DNA from: Ustulina deusta
Lineage: Eukaryota > Ascomycota > Sordariomycetes > Xylariales > Xylariaceae
Length of the DNA: 64,000 bases
Assembly: GCA_023159155.1 (NCBI GenBank)
Contig: JAJNNX010000041.1
Location: 62,001 to 126,000, forward strand
Direction: 5' to 3'
Shown here: positions 27,801 to 38,741 of the stretch, in pieces
Position numbering within the stretch: the first letter of the stretch is position 1
How the letters are laid out: each line of letters starts with the position of its first letter
The notes under the pieces: model-generated
Told to the model about the DNA's origin: nothing
Seen by the model: only the letters and a program-made list of their open reading frames with translations
Databases searched by the model: none
Made by a program: the position numbers and the translations under genes

Positions 27801-29397
27801 AATTAGCCCAGTACTAGCTATAGTTCGTATTAGTATTAAAATAAGCTTTTATTATATAATAGATTTTATTTTAAGTTTTATTAGGTTTAATATAATAAAT
27901 AAAAAAGTTTTCTATATAACTTTTTAAAATAGTTAGAAATATAGCATAGTATTAGTTTTTTGTAATTTTAAGCTATTAATAAGTATTTATAAATAGATGT
28001 GCTTTATTATAAAATAAGTTGTATAGCTTACTTATATAGTTTTTTTTTTTTTTTATATTTTTTAAAAAATTATATACTTTTTATAAAAGATTATCCTGTT
28101 TTATATATCTTTTATAAGAAGTAGATCTAAAAAAAGGTTGTTTAGTATAAGGTTTAGTATTATACGAAGGTACGCCTGTTATATAAAGGTTTAAAAAGGG
28201 TTGTAAACAATAGAATATTTATATACTAGTTAGAAGTTCGGCTTATAGCTTGCTTTTGTTATATAACTATATATAGGTTTAAAAGTATTTTAAAACTTAA
28301 TAGTAAGTTATATAAATAAGGCAGTATAGTTCTTGGAAGTCTGGAATTATATATTTTAAATAAGTTTAAGCTATATAAGTTCTAGTTGCTTAATAAGCAG
28401 TTCTAGTTTGGTTTATATAATAAGCTAAAAAGTTAGTATAAGCCGGGGTGTAAAAGTAGGCTAAAAAATAGGTTAAAATTATTAATTTAATATAAAAAAG
28501 ATTAAAAGTTATTATATAAGGGGTAAAAAAATAGATTAAATAATTAAAAGTTCTAGAAAACTTTTTATATTTTTAGATTTATTTCGTATAATTATTTTAA
28601 AGTTTTTTAAATATAATCTTTTATTTGTTTATATTTATATGTTTTATTACTAGATAATTTAAAACAATTTTATATATAAGTTATAATATATATTTTTAAA
28701 ATTTTGTTTTGTTTAGTTTTTAAAATTCTTTTTATATACTTGTTTAAATAGTTATATATTAGTTAGTAAATAAATATATTTTTTGATTTAAAAAGCTATT
28801 TATATATTTAGTATTTTTTATATTGTAGTGCTTAAATTAATATTTTTTTTTTAGTACTTAAGGTTAAAATATTTTTGTATGTTTTTTATATTTATATTAT
28901 ATTTTTTAGCAAGTTTTTTATACGTAACAAAAACGTCCGATTCGGCTGTTTTAGCTATATTATAAAATATATTTAATACTATAGTAAAGTAGAATAAAAA
29001 AAAATAAAAATAAAATAAAAATAAAAATAAAAAAGTTGTTTAGCTGTTATATAATAATATAATTAAAATTAGTATAATTATATACTATTTTTTTTTTTTT
29101 TTATATTACTCTAACGCTCCGTTAAAAGAAATAAAATAATTATATAGTAAAAATTCAGATCTTTTTTTTTTTTTATAATAATTAAATATTTTAACGCTCC
29201 ATTAAAAAAAATAAAATATTTGCTTTATTTTGTACGATTATTCCAACGCTCCGTTAAAAAAAGTAAAATAATTATATAATAAAGATTTAAAATATAATAT
29301 AGAAATTTATTAATACTATAAATTAGATTTTATTTTTATTTTTGCTAATTTGTAGTATTTCTATAATTATATAAATATTTCTATAATTACTAATTAG

Positions 29398-29699
29398 TAT
29401 TAAATAGGTTATATATAATATATTATATATAAAACAAATAATATATATAAAGAGAATATAATATATTATACTATATTATTTATAAAAAAAAGAAAAAAAA
29501 AAGAATATTTATATAAAGCATAAATTTTTTATATTTATATAAGAGCTCACGCTATTGTACGAGCTAACATAACAAAAAGGAAATAAGGTCCCTTTTGTTT
29601 AGCTAAGGTCCGGCTAACATCTATACAAAAGCCGAGCGTAAACTTGCATTCCGTGCAAGTTATACAATAAGGTTGTAACCAATACTAGTTATTCCAACA
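29398..29699 (-). repeat. T outer copy, right LTR
   Basis: 302 bp starting TATTAAATAGG and ending ATTCCAACA. It is followed by TAAAA and then the rest of the gypsy 3' LTR. The right half is again the better preserved. Confidence 0.9.
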
Positions 29700-29704
29700 T
29701 AAAA

Positions 29705-29841
29705 GTTTATTTTTTAACAAGTACTAAGTAATATAAACATTAGATCTATTATAATATTAACTTTTTATTGAACAAACCTTATTACTATAATACTATAGCA
29801 CACTATTATATTGGCTTGTTTAATATAGCAGGGTTATTATA
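29705..29841 (+). repeat. 3' LTR of the gypsy element, second part
   Basis: Continues 15076 after the outer T. It matches 8520-8627 of the 5' LTR and ends directly before TAATA (29842-29846). R resumes after that, reading ctatattaaactctag, as uninterrupted in R copy 1 near 1285. Confidence 0.8.
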
Positions 29842-31553
29842 TAATACTATATTAAACTCTAGTTATAATAATAGTAAAGTTTTAAATTTCTTTTTAAAAA
29901 CCCCTTTTTTAGATATAATAATCAAAAAAGCAAAAAGTTTTATATTAATTTTATATATTTAAAGTTTTTTTTTTTTTAAATAAAATTAGTTTATTATTAA
30001 AAGTTTTTTATAATACTATTTAGTTAATCTAAGTTTATTTCTTTATAAAGTATTAATTATTTTTAGTTATTATAAACTTAATTATAATAAGTTTTTTTAA
30101 AGTTTTTTTAATTAGTTATTTTTATTTATTTTAATAAAAATAATTTTAGAAGTTTTATATAATTTTTTTAATAGTAGCTTAGCTTTTTTTTTTTTTTAAA
30201 TTATTATATAAACTTTTTTTATTTTAGGTTTAAAAATTTTAAGTTTTTTTTATATTTTTTTAGTTTTAATTATACTTAAAATAATTATTTTATTTTTAAA
30301 AAGTTATTTTAATATTTAATTATATTAGTTAATATTTTTTTATATTTTTAGCGTTATATTTTATTAATTATTTAATATTAATAATAATATTATAACTAAA
30401 ATTAATAATTTAAAATATTTAATTTTTAAATTATTAATTATTAATTTTTATTATATATATTAAATATTTATAAATTTTGCTAATTATTTTGTTTTAATAG
30501 TTATAAAATTTTTAAAGTTTTATTAAATAAATAATTTTTATTTTTAATTATTATTTAATTTATTATATAAATTTATAACTAATTATTAAACAAATATACG
30601 TTTTAATATTATTAATTTATAATTAAATAAATATTTTAAAAATAATTAATTTGTTTTAGCTATATATTTTAGCTAAAATAAATAAAAAAACTAATAAAAA
30701 AACTTTTTTTAGTTTTATTTATTTTTAAATTAAATAAACTATTAAAGCTATTTTTATTATATATTTTGTTTATTAATTAACTGTTTAAAACTCTAAGCTT
30801 TTAATTAAAATAATTAATTAATATATATATATTTTTTGCTATAAATAAAATAAATTTTATTATTTTAATAAGCTTTTTTTTTTTATAATTAAAGCTTATT
30901 TTAAACTTTTAAAATTTATTAAAAATTTAATTAAGTTTATAAATTTAGTTTATTAATGATTTTTATAAACTTGTTTAATAATTTTATTAATAAATAATTT
31001 ATAAAGAATATTTAAATATATATAAATTTTATATAAATTCTTTTTCTAAGTTTATATAAAAATAGTTTTATAATTTATATTTTTATTATAATTTAGCTAG
31101 TTAATATTTTTAAATTAAATTATTAAATATAAAAATAAACTTATTAATATTTTTATTAGTTTTATATATATAAATTTAAAATATTTTATAAATAATAATT
31201 ATTTAATTAAAATTATAATAAATTATTAATAAAATTTAAATTATTTTAGTAATATTATTAAATAATTTTTTAATTAAATAAAAAAATATTTTTATAAACT
31301 TTTTAATATATTTTTTTAATTAGTTTATAATATTTTAGTTTTTTTTTTAAATTATTTAAAAATAATAAGCTAGCTATACTTAATAACTAAAATTGTTTTA
31401 ATTATTTAAAAACTAAAAATAAATTTAAAATATTTAAAATTAAATTTTTTTTTAAAGTTATATTAAAATTAAATTTATATTATAAAATATATAATTAAAA
31501 AAATTTATACTTATTAAATATTTATTAATAAATAATTAATAAGTTTAAATTAG

Positions 31554-31781
31554 TATTATAATTAGTTAAATAAAAAATTTATAATTAGTTTATTAATATT
31601 ATAAATAAAAACTTTAAGTTAAAAAAAAAAAAAAAAAATTAGAGTTTATAAAATAAATAAATATAAACTTTATATGTATAGCTATAGAATTATAGGTTGG
31701 TCCATATATAGATTTTTTATTTTATTGCTATATAGGTCTAGAGTTTATGCAGGTCTTGCTAAAACTATACTAACTGTTATA
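31554..31781. repeat. Right LTR of R copy 2
   Basis: 228 bp, direct repeat of 4362-4593. The right half retains GC (ggttggtccatatatag, gtttatgcaggtcttgc). It is followed by GTAGC. Confidence 0.8.
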
Positions 31782-32015
31782 GTAGCCAAGTTAAATAGTT
31801 GGGCCTATATAGGCCTATATAGCCAGGGGCTAGGTAGACCTTCTATATTTTATATAAAAGGTATATTTAATACTTTTTATATTTTTTAAATATTTTTTTT
31901 TATATAAATAAAATACTAAATATAATATAATATATTATATAATATTTATTTTTATAAATTTATTTTATATATGTTATATATATATATATATTATTGAAAA
32001 TAAAGCTTACTAATA
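31782..32015. repeat. Left LTR of G, second part
   Basis: Resumes G after R with GTAGCCAAGTTAAATAG. It matches the solo LTR at 2732 from its middle to the end (ttactaata at 32015). The distal part is heavily AT-shifted, while the first 80 bp keep GC. Confidence 0.82.
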
Positions 32016-33416
32016 CTAATTAATCAATTAATTAGCAAACTTATAAATTAGCAAAATAGAAAAAATAAAGCTATATTAGCTGTTATATAATAATTTTAAA
32101 ACTTTTTGTTTAGCAAAAAGAATATAAATAATATGTTATATAAAAATCAAACAAAATATATTTTATTTAATAGAATATATTTTAATTAACTTTTTATATA
32201 AGTTATTATATTAAACTAATACTTAGTTTTAATTTTTAGATTTTTTCCTTAGCAAAAAAAAAAAAAAAAGAATTAAACTAATTATATTATTTTATTTAGT
32301 AGAACAAAAGGTTAGAGTTAACTATAACGCTCGTTTTATATAACTTTTTTTTTATATATAATATAATTATAACTATTGTTTTGTTTAGTAAACTAGACTA
32401 TAAAATTAACTATAAGCTTTTTTGTAACTTTTACTTTTTATATAACTAATTTATATATAAAGAACTTTTAAATATTTTTTTTTGTATAGCTATTTTTAAT
32501 TCTATATAATAGACTCAAGACTTTTCTTTTTTTTAACCCTGTATATAAATAATATATAAAAACTACTTGAATATTTTTATATAGCTATTTTTTTTTAACT
32601 CTGTATAAACTAGATCAACTTTAAATTTTTTTTTTTGTCAACTTGTTATATAAATAGCTAAATAACTTTTTTTTAGCTACTATACGTTATAGTAACTGAA
32701 CTTTTAGCTAAATTTTTATATAAAAACTTAACTAAAAAAAGCAATATTTTAATAAAGCTTTAGTAAAAATATATTAGTTTTATATATTAAACTAATATAA
32801 ACTTTTGTTTTAAATAAATATATTAAATAAATAATTAAAAACTATTTATAATATATTTTATAATTATTACGTTTAAATATATAATTAAATAAAAACTTAA
32901 GTATAGAATAGTATTAAAAATATATAATAACTTTTATGGATAAATAGCCAAATATTTTAATTAGATTAATTAGCAATTTTAAAAAGAATTAATTAAAATA
33001 ATCGAACAAAACAGATTATATAAACTTTTTTAAAAAATATTGTATACTAGTAAACTTGTTTAATTTTTTAATAATAAACTATAATTACTAAATAACTTAT
33101 TTTAGCTACTTACCTATTTTTAAGCTTTTATTTAGCGGGATTTTTATTTTTATTTTTTTTATTTCTTTTATTTTTTAGTTAAAGGATTATTTTAGTTTGT
33201 ATAAAACATTTGTTTTAGCTAAACAAAAAAGGCTAGCTATAGGGCTAACTATATAAAAAGTTTGTTATTTTAGTATTAAATAGAATTAGGTTTTTATTAA
33301 GCATAAATTTTTATTTTTGCTGTACGGAATATTTGTTTTAATTGTATAGATTTTTATACTTAGTTTTTTTATTTATATAATTAATTTACTAATATAACAA
33401 AAAGAATAATAATTAG
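32016..33416. other. Interior of G, no coding signal
   Basis: 1.4 kb, very AT-rich, with many short T runs. I see no retroelement protein motif on either strand and no tandem structure. With two 299-bp LTRs this makes a non-autonomous element that would depend on proteins made elsewhere. Confidence 0.6.
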
Positions 33417-33715
33417 TATTAGGATAATATTGCTAGATTAATTATATACTATATTTAGTATAGCTATTTTAGCTATTTTAGTAGCTAAGTTAGGTAGTTA
33501 AGCTTATATAGGCCTATATAGCTAAAGGCTAGGTAGACCTTTTATATTTTATATAAAAAATATACTTAGCACTTCTTATACTTTTTAAATCTTTTTTTTT
33601 TTTATAAACAAAGCACCAAACATAGTACAATATATTATATAGTGTTTGCTTTTATAGATCTGTCTTGCATACGTTGCACGTATACGCATGCTACCTAAGG
33701 TAGAGCCTACAAACA
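33417..33715. repeat. Right LTR of G
   Basis: Starts TATTAGGATAATATTGC and ends GCCTACAAACA. It is followed by GCTAA, matching 4288-4292. The right half (caccaaacatagtacaatat onward) is much better preserved than the left half. Confidence 0.85.
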
Positions 33716-35200
33716 GCTAACTTTATTATTAAGCTTAGAAATAATACTTAAATTATATTAGTTGTATTAAATAACCTTTTTAAGTCTAAATACGTTTTAG
33801 TGCTACGCTAGTTAAGTATATATTTAAATAAAAAGTTGTAGTTTTGCTAGCATATAAAAGAAAAAGTAATTAAAGAAATAAAAATAGCTAATTATATTAA
33901 GGCTATTTTAATAGTAATATAAAGCCCTCTAGCTGCAAGGCTTTAGAAAATAGTTAATTTGGTTTTATTATTAGTATTTTTATATAGATATAAAGCCTAT
34001 TACAAAAAATAAAAAAAGCTAATAAATAAAATAGCTAATAGCTAATACTAAATAGTTTAGCAAATATTACTAAAAGTAGTATAAAAAGTATTATTAATAT
34101 AGAAAATATTCTGTAAATATGCCTTTTTTATAGCTAGCAAGATTTTAATAATAAATATTGCCCTAAAATAAACTAGGAATAAATATATTTTTAGGATTAA
34201 AATAGTTTATAAAACCTATTTACTAGCGTTCTAAGTAGTACTAAAAATAATATAATAAAATAAAAAAGCTAGTAACTAATAGTATATTTATATAAACTTA
34301 TAAATAATAGCTAATTTTATACTAAATATTAAAAAAATAATATTATATTTATTTAAATATTTAAAAAGCTTAAAAACTAACCTAACTATAAGCGTTAATA
34401 AAAAGATATATAAAAAATAAATATTAATTATAAAAAACTAAATAAACCTAGATTTTTATAAAGTAATATTTAATATAAAAGCTTTAAAATAATATTATAA
34501 TATTAAAATATATTAGAGCTTAAAGTACTATAATATTAAAAGTAATAAATATTTAAATATTTAAATAAAACTTAAAACAAAAAAAAAATTTAAAACTTTA
34601 ATATAATATTTATAATAGCTAGCTTAAAATATAATAATATAAAATAATTAATAAATAGCTAGCTAATAAAACTATATAAATTAAAGCTAAAAAGTATAAT
34701 AAATAAATATAAATATTAGGTTTAGCTAGTTAGATATTTTATAACCTTTTAAAAGTTTTATTAAACAATAAGCTATTATAATAAAATATGCTTATTTTTT
34801 TAGCTAAAAAAAACTAGTACTATTTAAAAAAATAAAAATAAAAAAATATAATTATTAATTTTTTTAAAATAATAAAATTATAGCGTTTAGATAATAATAA
34901 TAATAATAAAAAATTAAAAAGCTTAAAATATATATAAAATATAAAATAATAAAAATAAGCTATAATAGTAGTACTAAATAATTATTTATTTTAGTAAATA
35001 TACTAACTATAACTTATAAAAAAAATAATAGAAGCTAGAACTTATTAATATTATTAAAGGACTTAGCTTAAAAATAAAAAGTTTAACTTTTAGTTTAAAG
35101 GATTAAGTTATAGTAATTATAAGTATTAAAATATTATATTTATAATATTTAATATTTAATATAGTATATATAATAAATAGAGTTTGCTATGTTTTATATT
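33716..35200 (+). pseudogene. LINE-like retrotransposon relic, right segment
   Basis: This resumes the LINE-like reading after the G insertion, starting at the duplicated GCTAA. The + frame near 33860-34000 reads HIKEKVIKEIKIANYIKAI, then SPLAARL and LVLLLVFLYRYKAYYK with stops. This resembles the post-RT thumb/connection region of Tad-type LINEs, which runs LxFxxHIxxxxxKA...L...V.PxxxYGxEAWY. A short ATA/ATT-type repeat (near 34896-34915) lies in the distal part. The 3' end is not sharply defined; base composition returns to normal between about 35190 and 35260. No poly(A) tail or TSD could be identified. Confidence 0.45.
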
Positions 35201-35261
35201 TCTAGGGAGGTTTACGAAGTAGTGTTTTTGCTTTGTACTAACATTAAACAGAATCAATTAA

Positions 35262-35927
35262 TTAATCAACTTTTCTGTTTTATTACTGAGCAAGCTGAAA
35301 TTCCATGCCACTCAAACACTTCTACTGACTTCGAGCTATATCACAACTGACAACACACTTACCGCCTTTGTTTGCCAGTCGATAGCCAGGGCTCGACTTC
35401 CACGCGTCGGTAACACAACCGAGATACTATTTGCCCGAGCGGATGATCTTCGGCGGTATTTAGATATCCCGGAAACTCATCCCGGATTCGTTCAAAACAT
35501 GACACATCATAGCTTTGGTATGGAACAGGCGGCTCACGGTACATTGGGCGTCATTGCGGCCAATTTTCGGGCGGCTGTAGATCCTAAGACATCAAATTTG
35601 ACATACCATGGACGCTCTCTCGCAACACTGATCAGCCACACACCTGACAAAACGACTCTCAGTTTCCTCGCCGGATGCGACCCGTCGAAGGATATCATGC
35701 TGAGCTCATGGGCAAACCAGAACTCGTATCACCTGGACTTTGGCTTGGGGCTGGGAAGGCCTCGGGCAGTGAGACGGCCGCGGTTCGACAGCTCGCCAGG
35801 ACTAGTATATTTCATGCCGAAAACGTCGGATGGTAGCATTGGTGTTGCCATTTGCTTGAGTTTGGGTGGCACCGAAGCACTGAGAGCGGATGGCGAATTC
35901 TTGAAGCATGCGACACACATTGGTTAG
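35262..35927 (+). pseudogene. Acyltransferase C-terminal fragment, trichothecene 3-O-acetyltransferase-like
   Basis: The frame is open from 35262 to a stop at 35925-35927, about 221 residues without its own start. It resembles the C-terminal half of fungal BAHD-type transferases annotated as trichothecene 3-O-acetyltransferase-like. It has a DNTLTAFVCQSIARARLP stretch (near 35353), 'RRYLDIPETHPGFVQNM' (near 35450), and LDFGLGLGRP near 35733-35760, which matches the DFGxG structural motif. It ends with GLVYFMPK...GVAICL. Family members usually have 450-500 residues, and the N-terminal half with the catalytic HxxxD motif is missing. The coding sequence fades into the AT-rich block at about 35250, so the gene was cut by the transposon boundary. 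No function is expected. Substrate is not inferred from this half alone. Confidence 0.75.
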
Positions 35928-36032
35928 TGTTGCTGGGATTATTATAACTAAAACCAAATTACCAATTAAATATATATCCGAAGTCAACATGAAGTACGAT
36001 TCCCAATACACCGATCTATTAGTATCTCAAAC
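35928..36032. other. Short spacer
   Basis: 105 bp between the acyltransferase stop and the first confident codon of the membrane protein. It includes an ATG at 35989 that opens a different frame and stops after about 34 codons. Confidence 0.4.
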
Positions 36033-38046
36033 TTGTTCACGTTGTTTTCTGGTTCAATTCTTACTTTCGTTGCGCTCGGTTTCTTAATCTTCCTGGGGGC
36101 TGGCGAAGGGCCAGCCAACGGAGGTGCTCAGGCATCACACCTATGGCGCGATATAGTGCTAAACGGCCGGGTCACACTATCGTTAACCCTTACGTCTATA
36201 ATATTGAGGGCAATATCAGCATCCCAAGCAGGGATATGCACAGCTATCGTGGCGGCACTGGTTCTTGAACGTCGTCGGCTTCCATTGTCACAAGCGGCCA
36301 GGATTTCTATCACCAGAGCGAATACCAGCAGCGAGCCTCGAACGCTCCTTCGGGCATTCCTTTCACTAGGTTTACGCAGCGTGGTCAACAAGATAGAAGT
36401 CGTCTTGCTGGCTAGTTTAGCAGCGACATTGATAGGGCTCCAGTTCTCCTCAACCTTACTGGTTTCCGACTTGACACTTAGCACGATAGTCCAATATTCC
36501 AACAGAACCCTGCTCAATCTGGGGTTGTCTTCGAAGACATACAATAATCTTTTCAACTGGATGCCAAACTCGATGGTGGGACCTCCAGATGCTACAATGG
36601 TATTATTCGCGGAAAAGAGCACAGTTGTTAACCGAGACCCGAACGAGTTTGGTATTGCAGACACCGGGCTTAAGCAACGAGCCCTGCTCCCTTTCCACAA
36701 GGGAGATCGAATTGCACTCCAGAACTTCAATGGTGCGCTATTCACCTTGATCTCCAGAACGCGTTGTATGAGACCATCTCTGACAGCCAAATTGCTGACA
36801 AATGACGGCTGGCCAGCAATTCAAGTAACGATTAATTATGATCAGACATACTCGGATGCTGGTTTCGGCCCGACTGAGACGTGTTACCAAACGGCGTACA
36901 CTGGCAATGGCACATACCTCACATTTTGTCTTCCAAAGTCCTTTAACTGTACGCTTCCGGTGAACGCCGCAGGAGACGATCTTGACTCGTCGTGGTACAC
37001 TGCCTTGTGCAATCTGCCAGTCCGTAATAACTATCCGCTAGCTGGCTACTCAATACCAAGCTGGGTTCGTCAGGACCAGGACCCTTTAGAACCTAGCTCC
37101 GGAAGTTGGCCACAACTTGTTTTTGCGATCAATGTGCCACCTTCGTTCTGGCAGGGCTTTTCAGATTCATTTGATATTCCAAGCTCCGTTCCTTACGGGG
37201 AATGGAGCACTTATGAGATTCAACCGGGAAGATTCATGAACGTTAGCTTTCGCATGACAGGTTTGGATGCAGCAATCTCATCTCTCAGTCTGATTGGCAA
37301 CGTTGAACAGGAAGAATCTGATCTCATATGGAACATCAATACTCCCTCTATTGACACTGGTCCCTTACAATCTCTTCTGGGGGCAGATCTTTCCAACAAA
37401 ACCCTCAGCCAGCGCGGTGTTTTACAAATCGCTGACAGCCCTCAAGAAGCCGCACCACCCGCATTGTTTTCAGTGAACGATAAGTTAGCTCAAGAAGCTA
37501 TTGAATCCAGCATAACCGGTGTCTTTGGGCTGTCGGTACAGGGTTTTGAAGCTGATGTCGACGGTTTATGAAATTCCCGCGGCCGTCTTCCAGGACATTA
37601 TTCGAACAAGTAGCAGGGCGGCAGTGGCTATCGAGAGCTATTTCTTCGTGCAGACCAGATCGATCTACTATTACTTTCTGCCTTGGCTCGATGTTCCAGG
37701 ATACGCGAACTTGACGTTTACCACCAAAACGCAAGTGCCAACTCGTCGGAATGGACTTGTTTCGGTGATCGTGCTGGCTGTAGTAAATTTAGCTATAGTA
37801 TGGGCTATCGTCGTCATGTATGTCATTTACGGGAGACGCACAATGATCGGAAACATTTGGCATGCCGCCTCGCTACTTGTTTCGGGAGATACACTGCCGG
37901 TGCTTCGTCAGGGCGAACGATTAACGGACAAAGAGATTACCAAGCCGTTGAAGTCGAACGATTCCCTCATTAATCTAGACTGTTGCGAGAAAGACAAATC
38001 ACTGAAGCTTTCACAACGCGACCCGGAGAAAATTAAGGAAGGTTAG
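36033..38046 (+). pseudogene. Fungal-specific membrane glycoprotein with a large extracellular domain, frameshifted
   Basis: Two frames join into one protein of about 670 residues: 36033-37571 and about 37519-38046. Hydrophobic segments lie at 36040-36105 (LFTLFSGSILTFVALGFLIF), around 36190-36260 and around 36400-36450. Then comes a long region with many N-glycosylation sequons (NRT, NGT, NCT, NVS, NKT, NLT). A final membrane segment (LVSVIVLAVVNLAIVWAIVV) lies at about 37760-37830, before a cytosolic tail. This layout fits a widespread uncharacterised ascomycete family; I know no function. Reading passes from one frame to another between 37519 and 37571 with no plausible intron, so a 1-nt indel is likely. 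No ATG lies in frame at the 5' end: the first codons are open from 35970 without a start. A missing first exon or a lost start is possible. Probably a pseudogene. Confidence 0.6.
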
Positions 38047-38741
38047 GCTTTCTGACCTAACAGCCGCAAATTGTCCGAACGAGTTCGACAAACTAGCTAT
38101 TCATTCGGATACCTGATTGCTCACTATCGTGCACTTTCTGAAAGATCTCCGGCTGTTATGGTTAGTTCAATGCTTTCTTTGGAATTAATTGATCAATGCA
38201 ATATACCTCATCCTGCCGCCTAGTCAGATGAAGTGGAAATATCCCCCAGTAATTATGCTGTAGCCAATTAGCCATCAATCCAACTGAATGCGCCGTCTGT
38301 GACCGGTCACGTCCGATGCAACCCCATGCAGGCTACGAAGTCCTATATATGGTGAAATGTATTGGGAGGCACCCCCATCCGGACTACAAAGAGACATATT
38401 ATAAACTGGCACCCTTGCACTGAACCTCCATACATTCTACAACATCAACACACTTACTTTGGTCTCCCCCATCTCTCTGGTGTATGACGGGGAACAGCCA
38501 TCTCCCTAACTATATTGCATTGTGCCTGCATTCAACCTATCCCTGTTGAAATATGTCGCTTTAGGTTCATAATCATTCTCTCATCTGGCCACAAAACCGA
38601 AGGTACAATCCTAGCATCTCTATTACCCCGCTTTGAGGTGGACTTCATGAATAATTGAGGTCAACAATTACTCGCCGGTATTTCTGTACTTGAAGGCACC
38701 TCTTGTTGTCTTACCCTGTGCGAAGACCTCCCGCATCCGCA
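38047..38741. other. Intergenic region, probable promoter of the SHFW-motif gene
   Basis: 695 bp of normal base composition with no coding signal on either strand. It contains a TATA-like cctatatatggtg near 38341. CT-rich stretches (38455-38600) lie upstream of the ATG at 38742, as is common in fungal promoters. Confidence 0.4.

Larger units (their letters stand above)
15077..29699 (-). mobile_element. Ty1/copia element T, outer copy (7.33 kb net), with a second T inside
   Basis: The element starts TGTTGAATGGGC at 15077 and ends ATTCCAACA at 29699. It is flanked by TAAAA (15072-15076 and 29700-29704). Net sequence is 15077-17580 plus 24873-29699, about 7331 bp, equal within a few bases to the other two T copies (7287 and 7329 bp). 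Coding is on the minus strand. The pyrimidine-rich run after the left LTR (15380-15400) is the reverse complement of a polypurine tract. It sits in the gypsy 3' LTR. Confidence 0.92.
8218..29841 (+). mobile_element. Ty3/gypsy LTR retrotransposon (about 7.0 kb net), RIP-degraded, split by nested T elements
   Basis: The element is bounded by TAATA on both sides (8213-8217 and 29842-29846) inside R. The 5' LTR is about 8218-8627. The interior is about 8628-14685. The 3' LTR is 14686-15076 continuing at 29705-29841, because a T element landed in it. A gaaaaaaaaa tract just before the 3' LTR fits a polypurine tract for + orientation. The + strand is A-rich, as expected for a retroelement coding strand. 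Protein relics appear in gypsy order: zinc knuckle, reverse transcriptase, then integrase C-terminal part. Confidence 0.88.
4362..31781 (-). mobile_element. LTR element R, copy 2 (about 5.8 kb net), RIP-degraded and multiply invaded
   Basis: The element runs from TGTTATAATTAG at 4362 to AACTGTTATA at 31781. It is flanked by the duplication GTAGC (4357-4361 and 31782-31786). LTRs are 4362-4593 and 31554-31781. The interior is 4594-8217 continuing at 29847-31553. A pyrimidine-rich tract follows the left LTR, and the + strand is T-rich. Both suggest minus-strand coding, with the tract as a reverse-complement polypurine tract. I could not assign a superfamily. It carries a miniature LTR element at 6715-7574 and the gypsy element from 8218. 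Confidence 0.8.
4293..33715. mobile_element. LTR element G (about 2.0 kb net), non-coding, split by nested R
   Basis: The element is bounded by GCTAA on both sides (4288-4292 and 33716-33720). The left LTR is 4293-4361 continuing at 31787-32015. The interior is 32016-33416 and the right LTR 33417-33715. Net length after removing R is about 2.0 kb, with LTRs of about 299 bp. The 1.4-kb interior shows no recognisable retroelement protein on either strand, so it looks like a non-autonomous LTR element. It lies inside the LINE-like relic. Confidence 0.8.

Noticed and set aside
15077..29699. Four T LTRs in a row as a tandem array or a segmental duplication
   Set aside because: Exact TSDs CTAAA and TAAAA and correct net lengths show nesting of two elements.
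29768..29962. A 64-codon frame
   Set aside because: It spans the end of the gypsy 3' LTR, the TAATA duplication and resumed R sequence.
31674..31889. A 71-codon frame
   Set aside because: Chimera across the right LTR of R, the GTAGC duplication and the split G LTR.
1..35200. The AT-rich block as a centromere, mitochondrial insert or AT satellite
   Set aside because: It resolves into identifiable RIP-mutated transposons with TSDs, with no satellite periodicity and no mitochondrial gene seen. A centromeric role cannot be excluded, but nothing here shows it.
36128..36790. A 220-codon frame on the minus strand
   Set aside because: Shadow of the membrane glycoprotein on the plus strand, which has the family resemblance, membrane segments and sequons.
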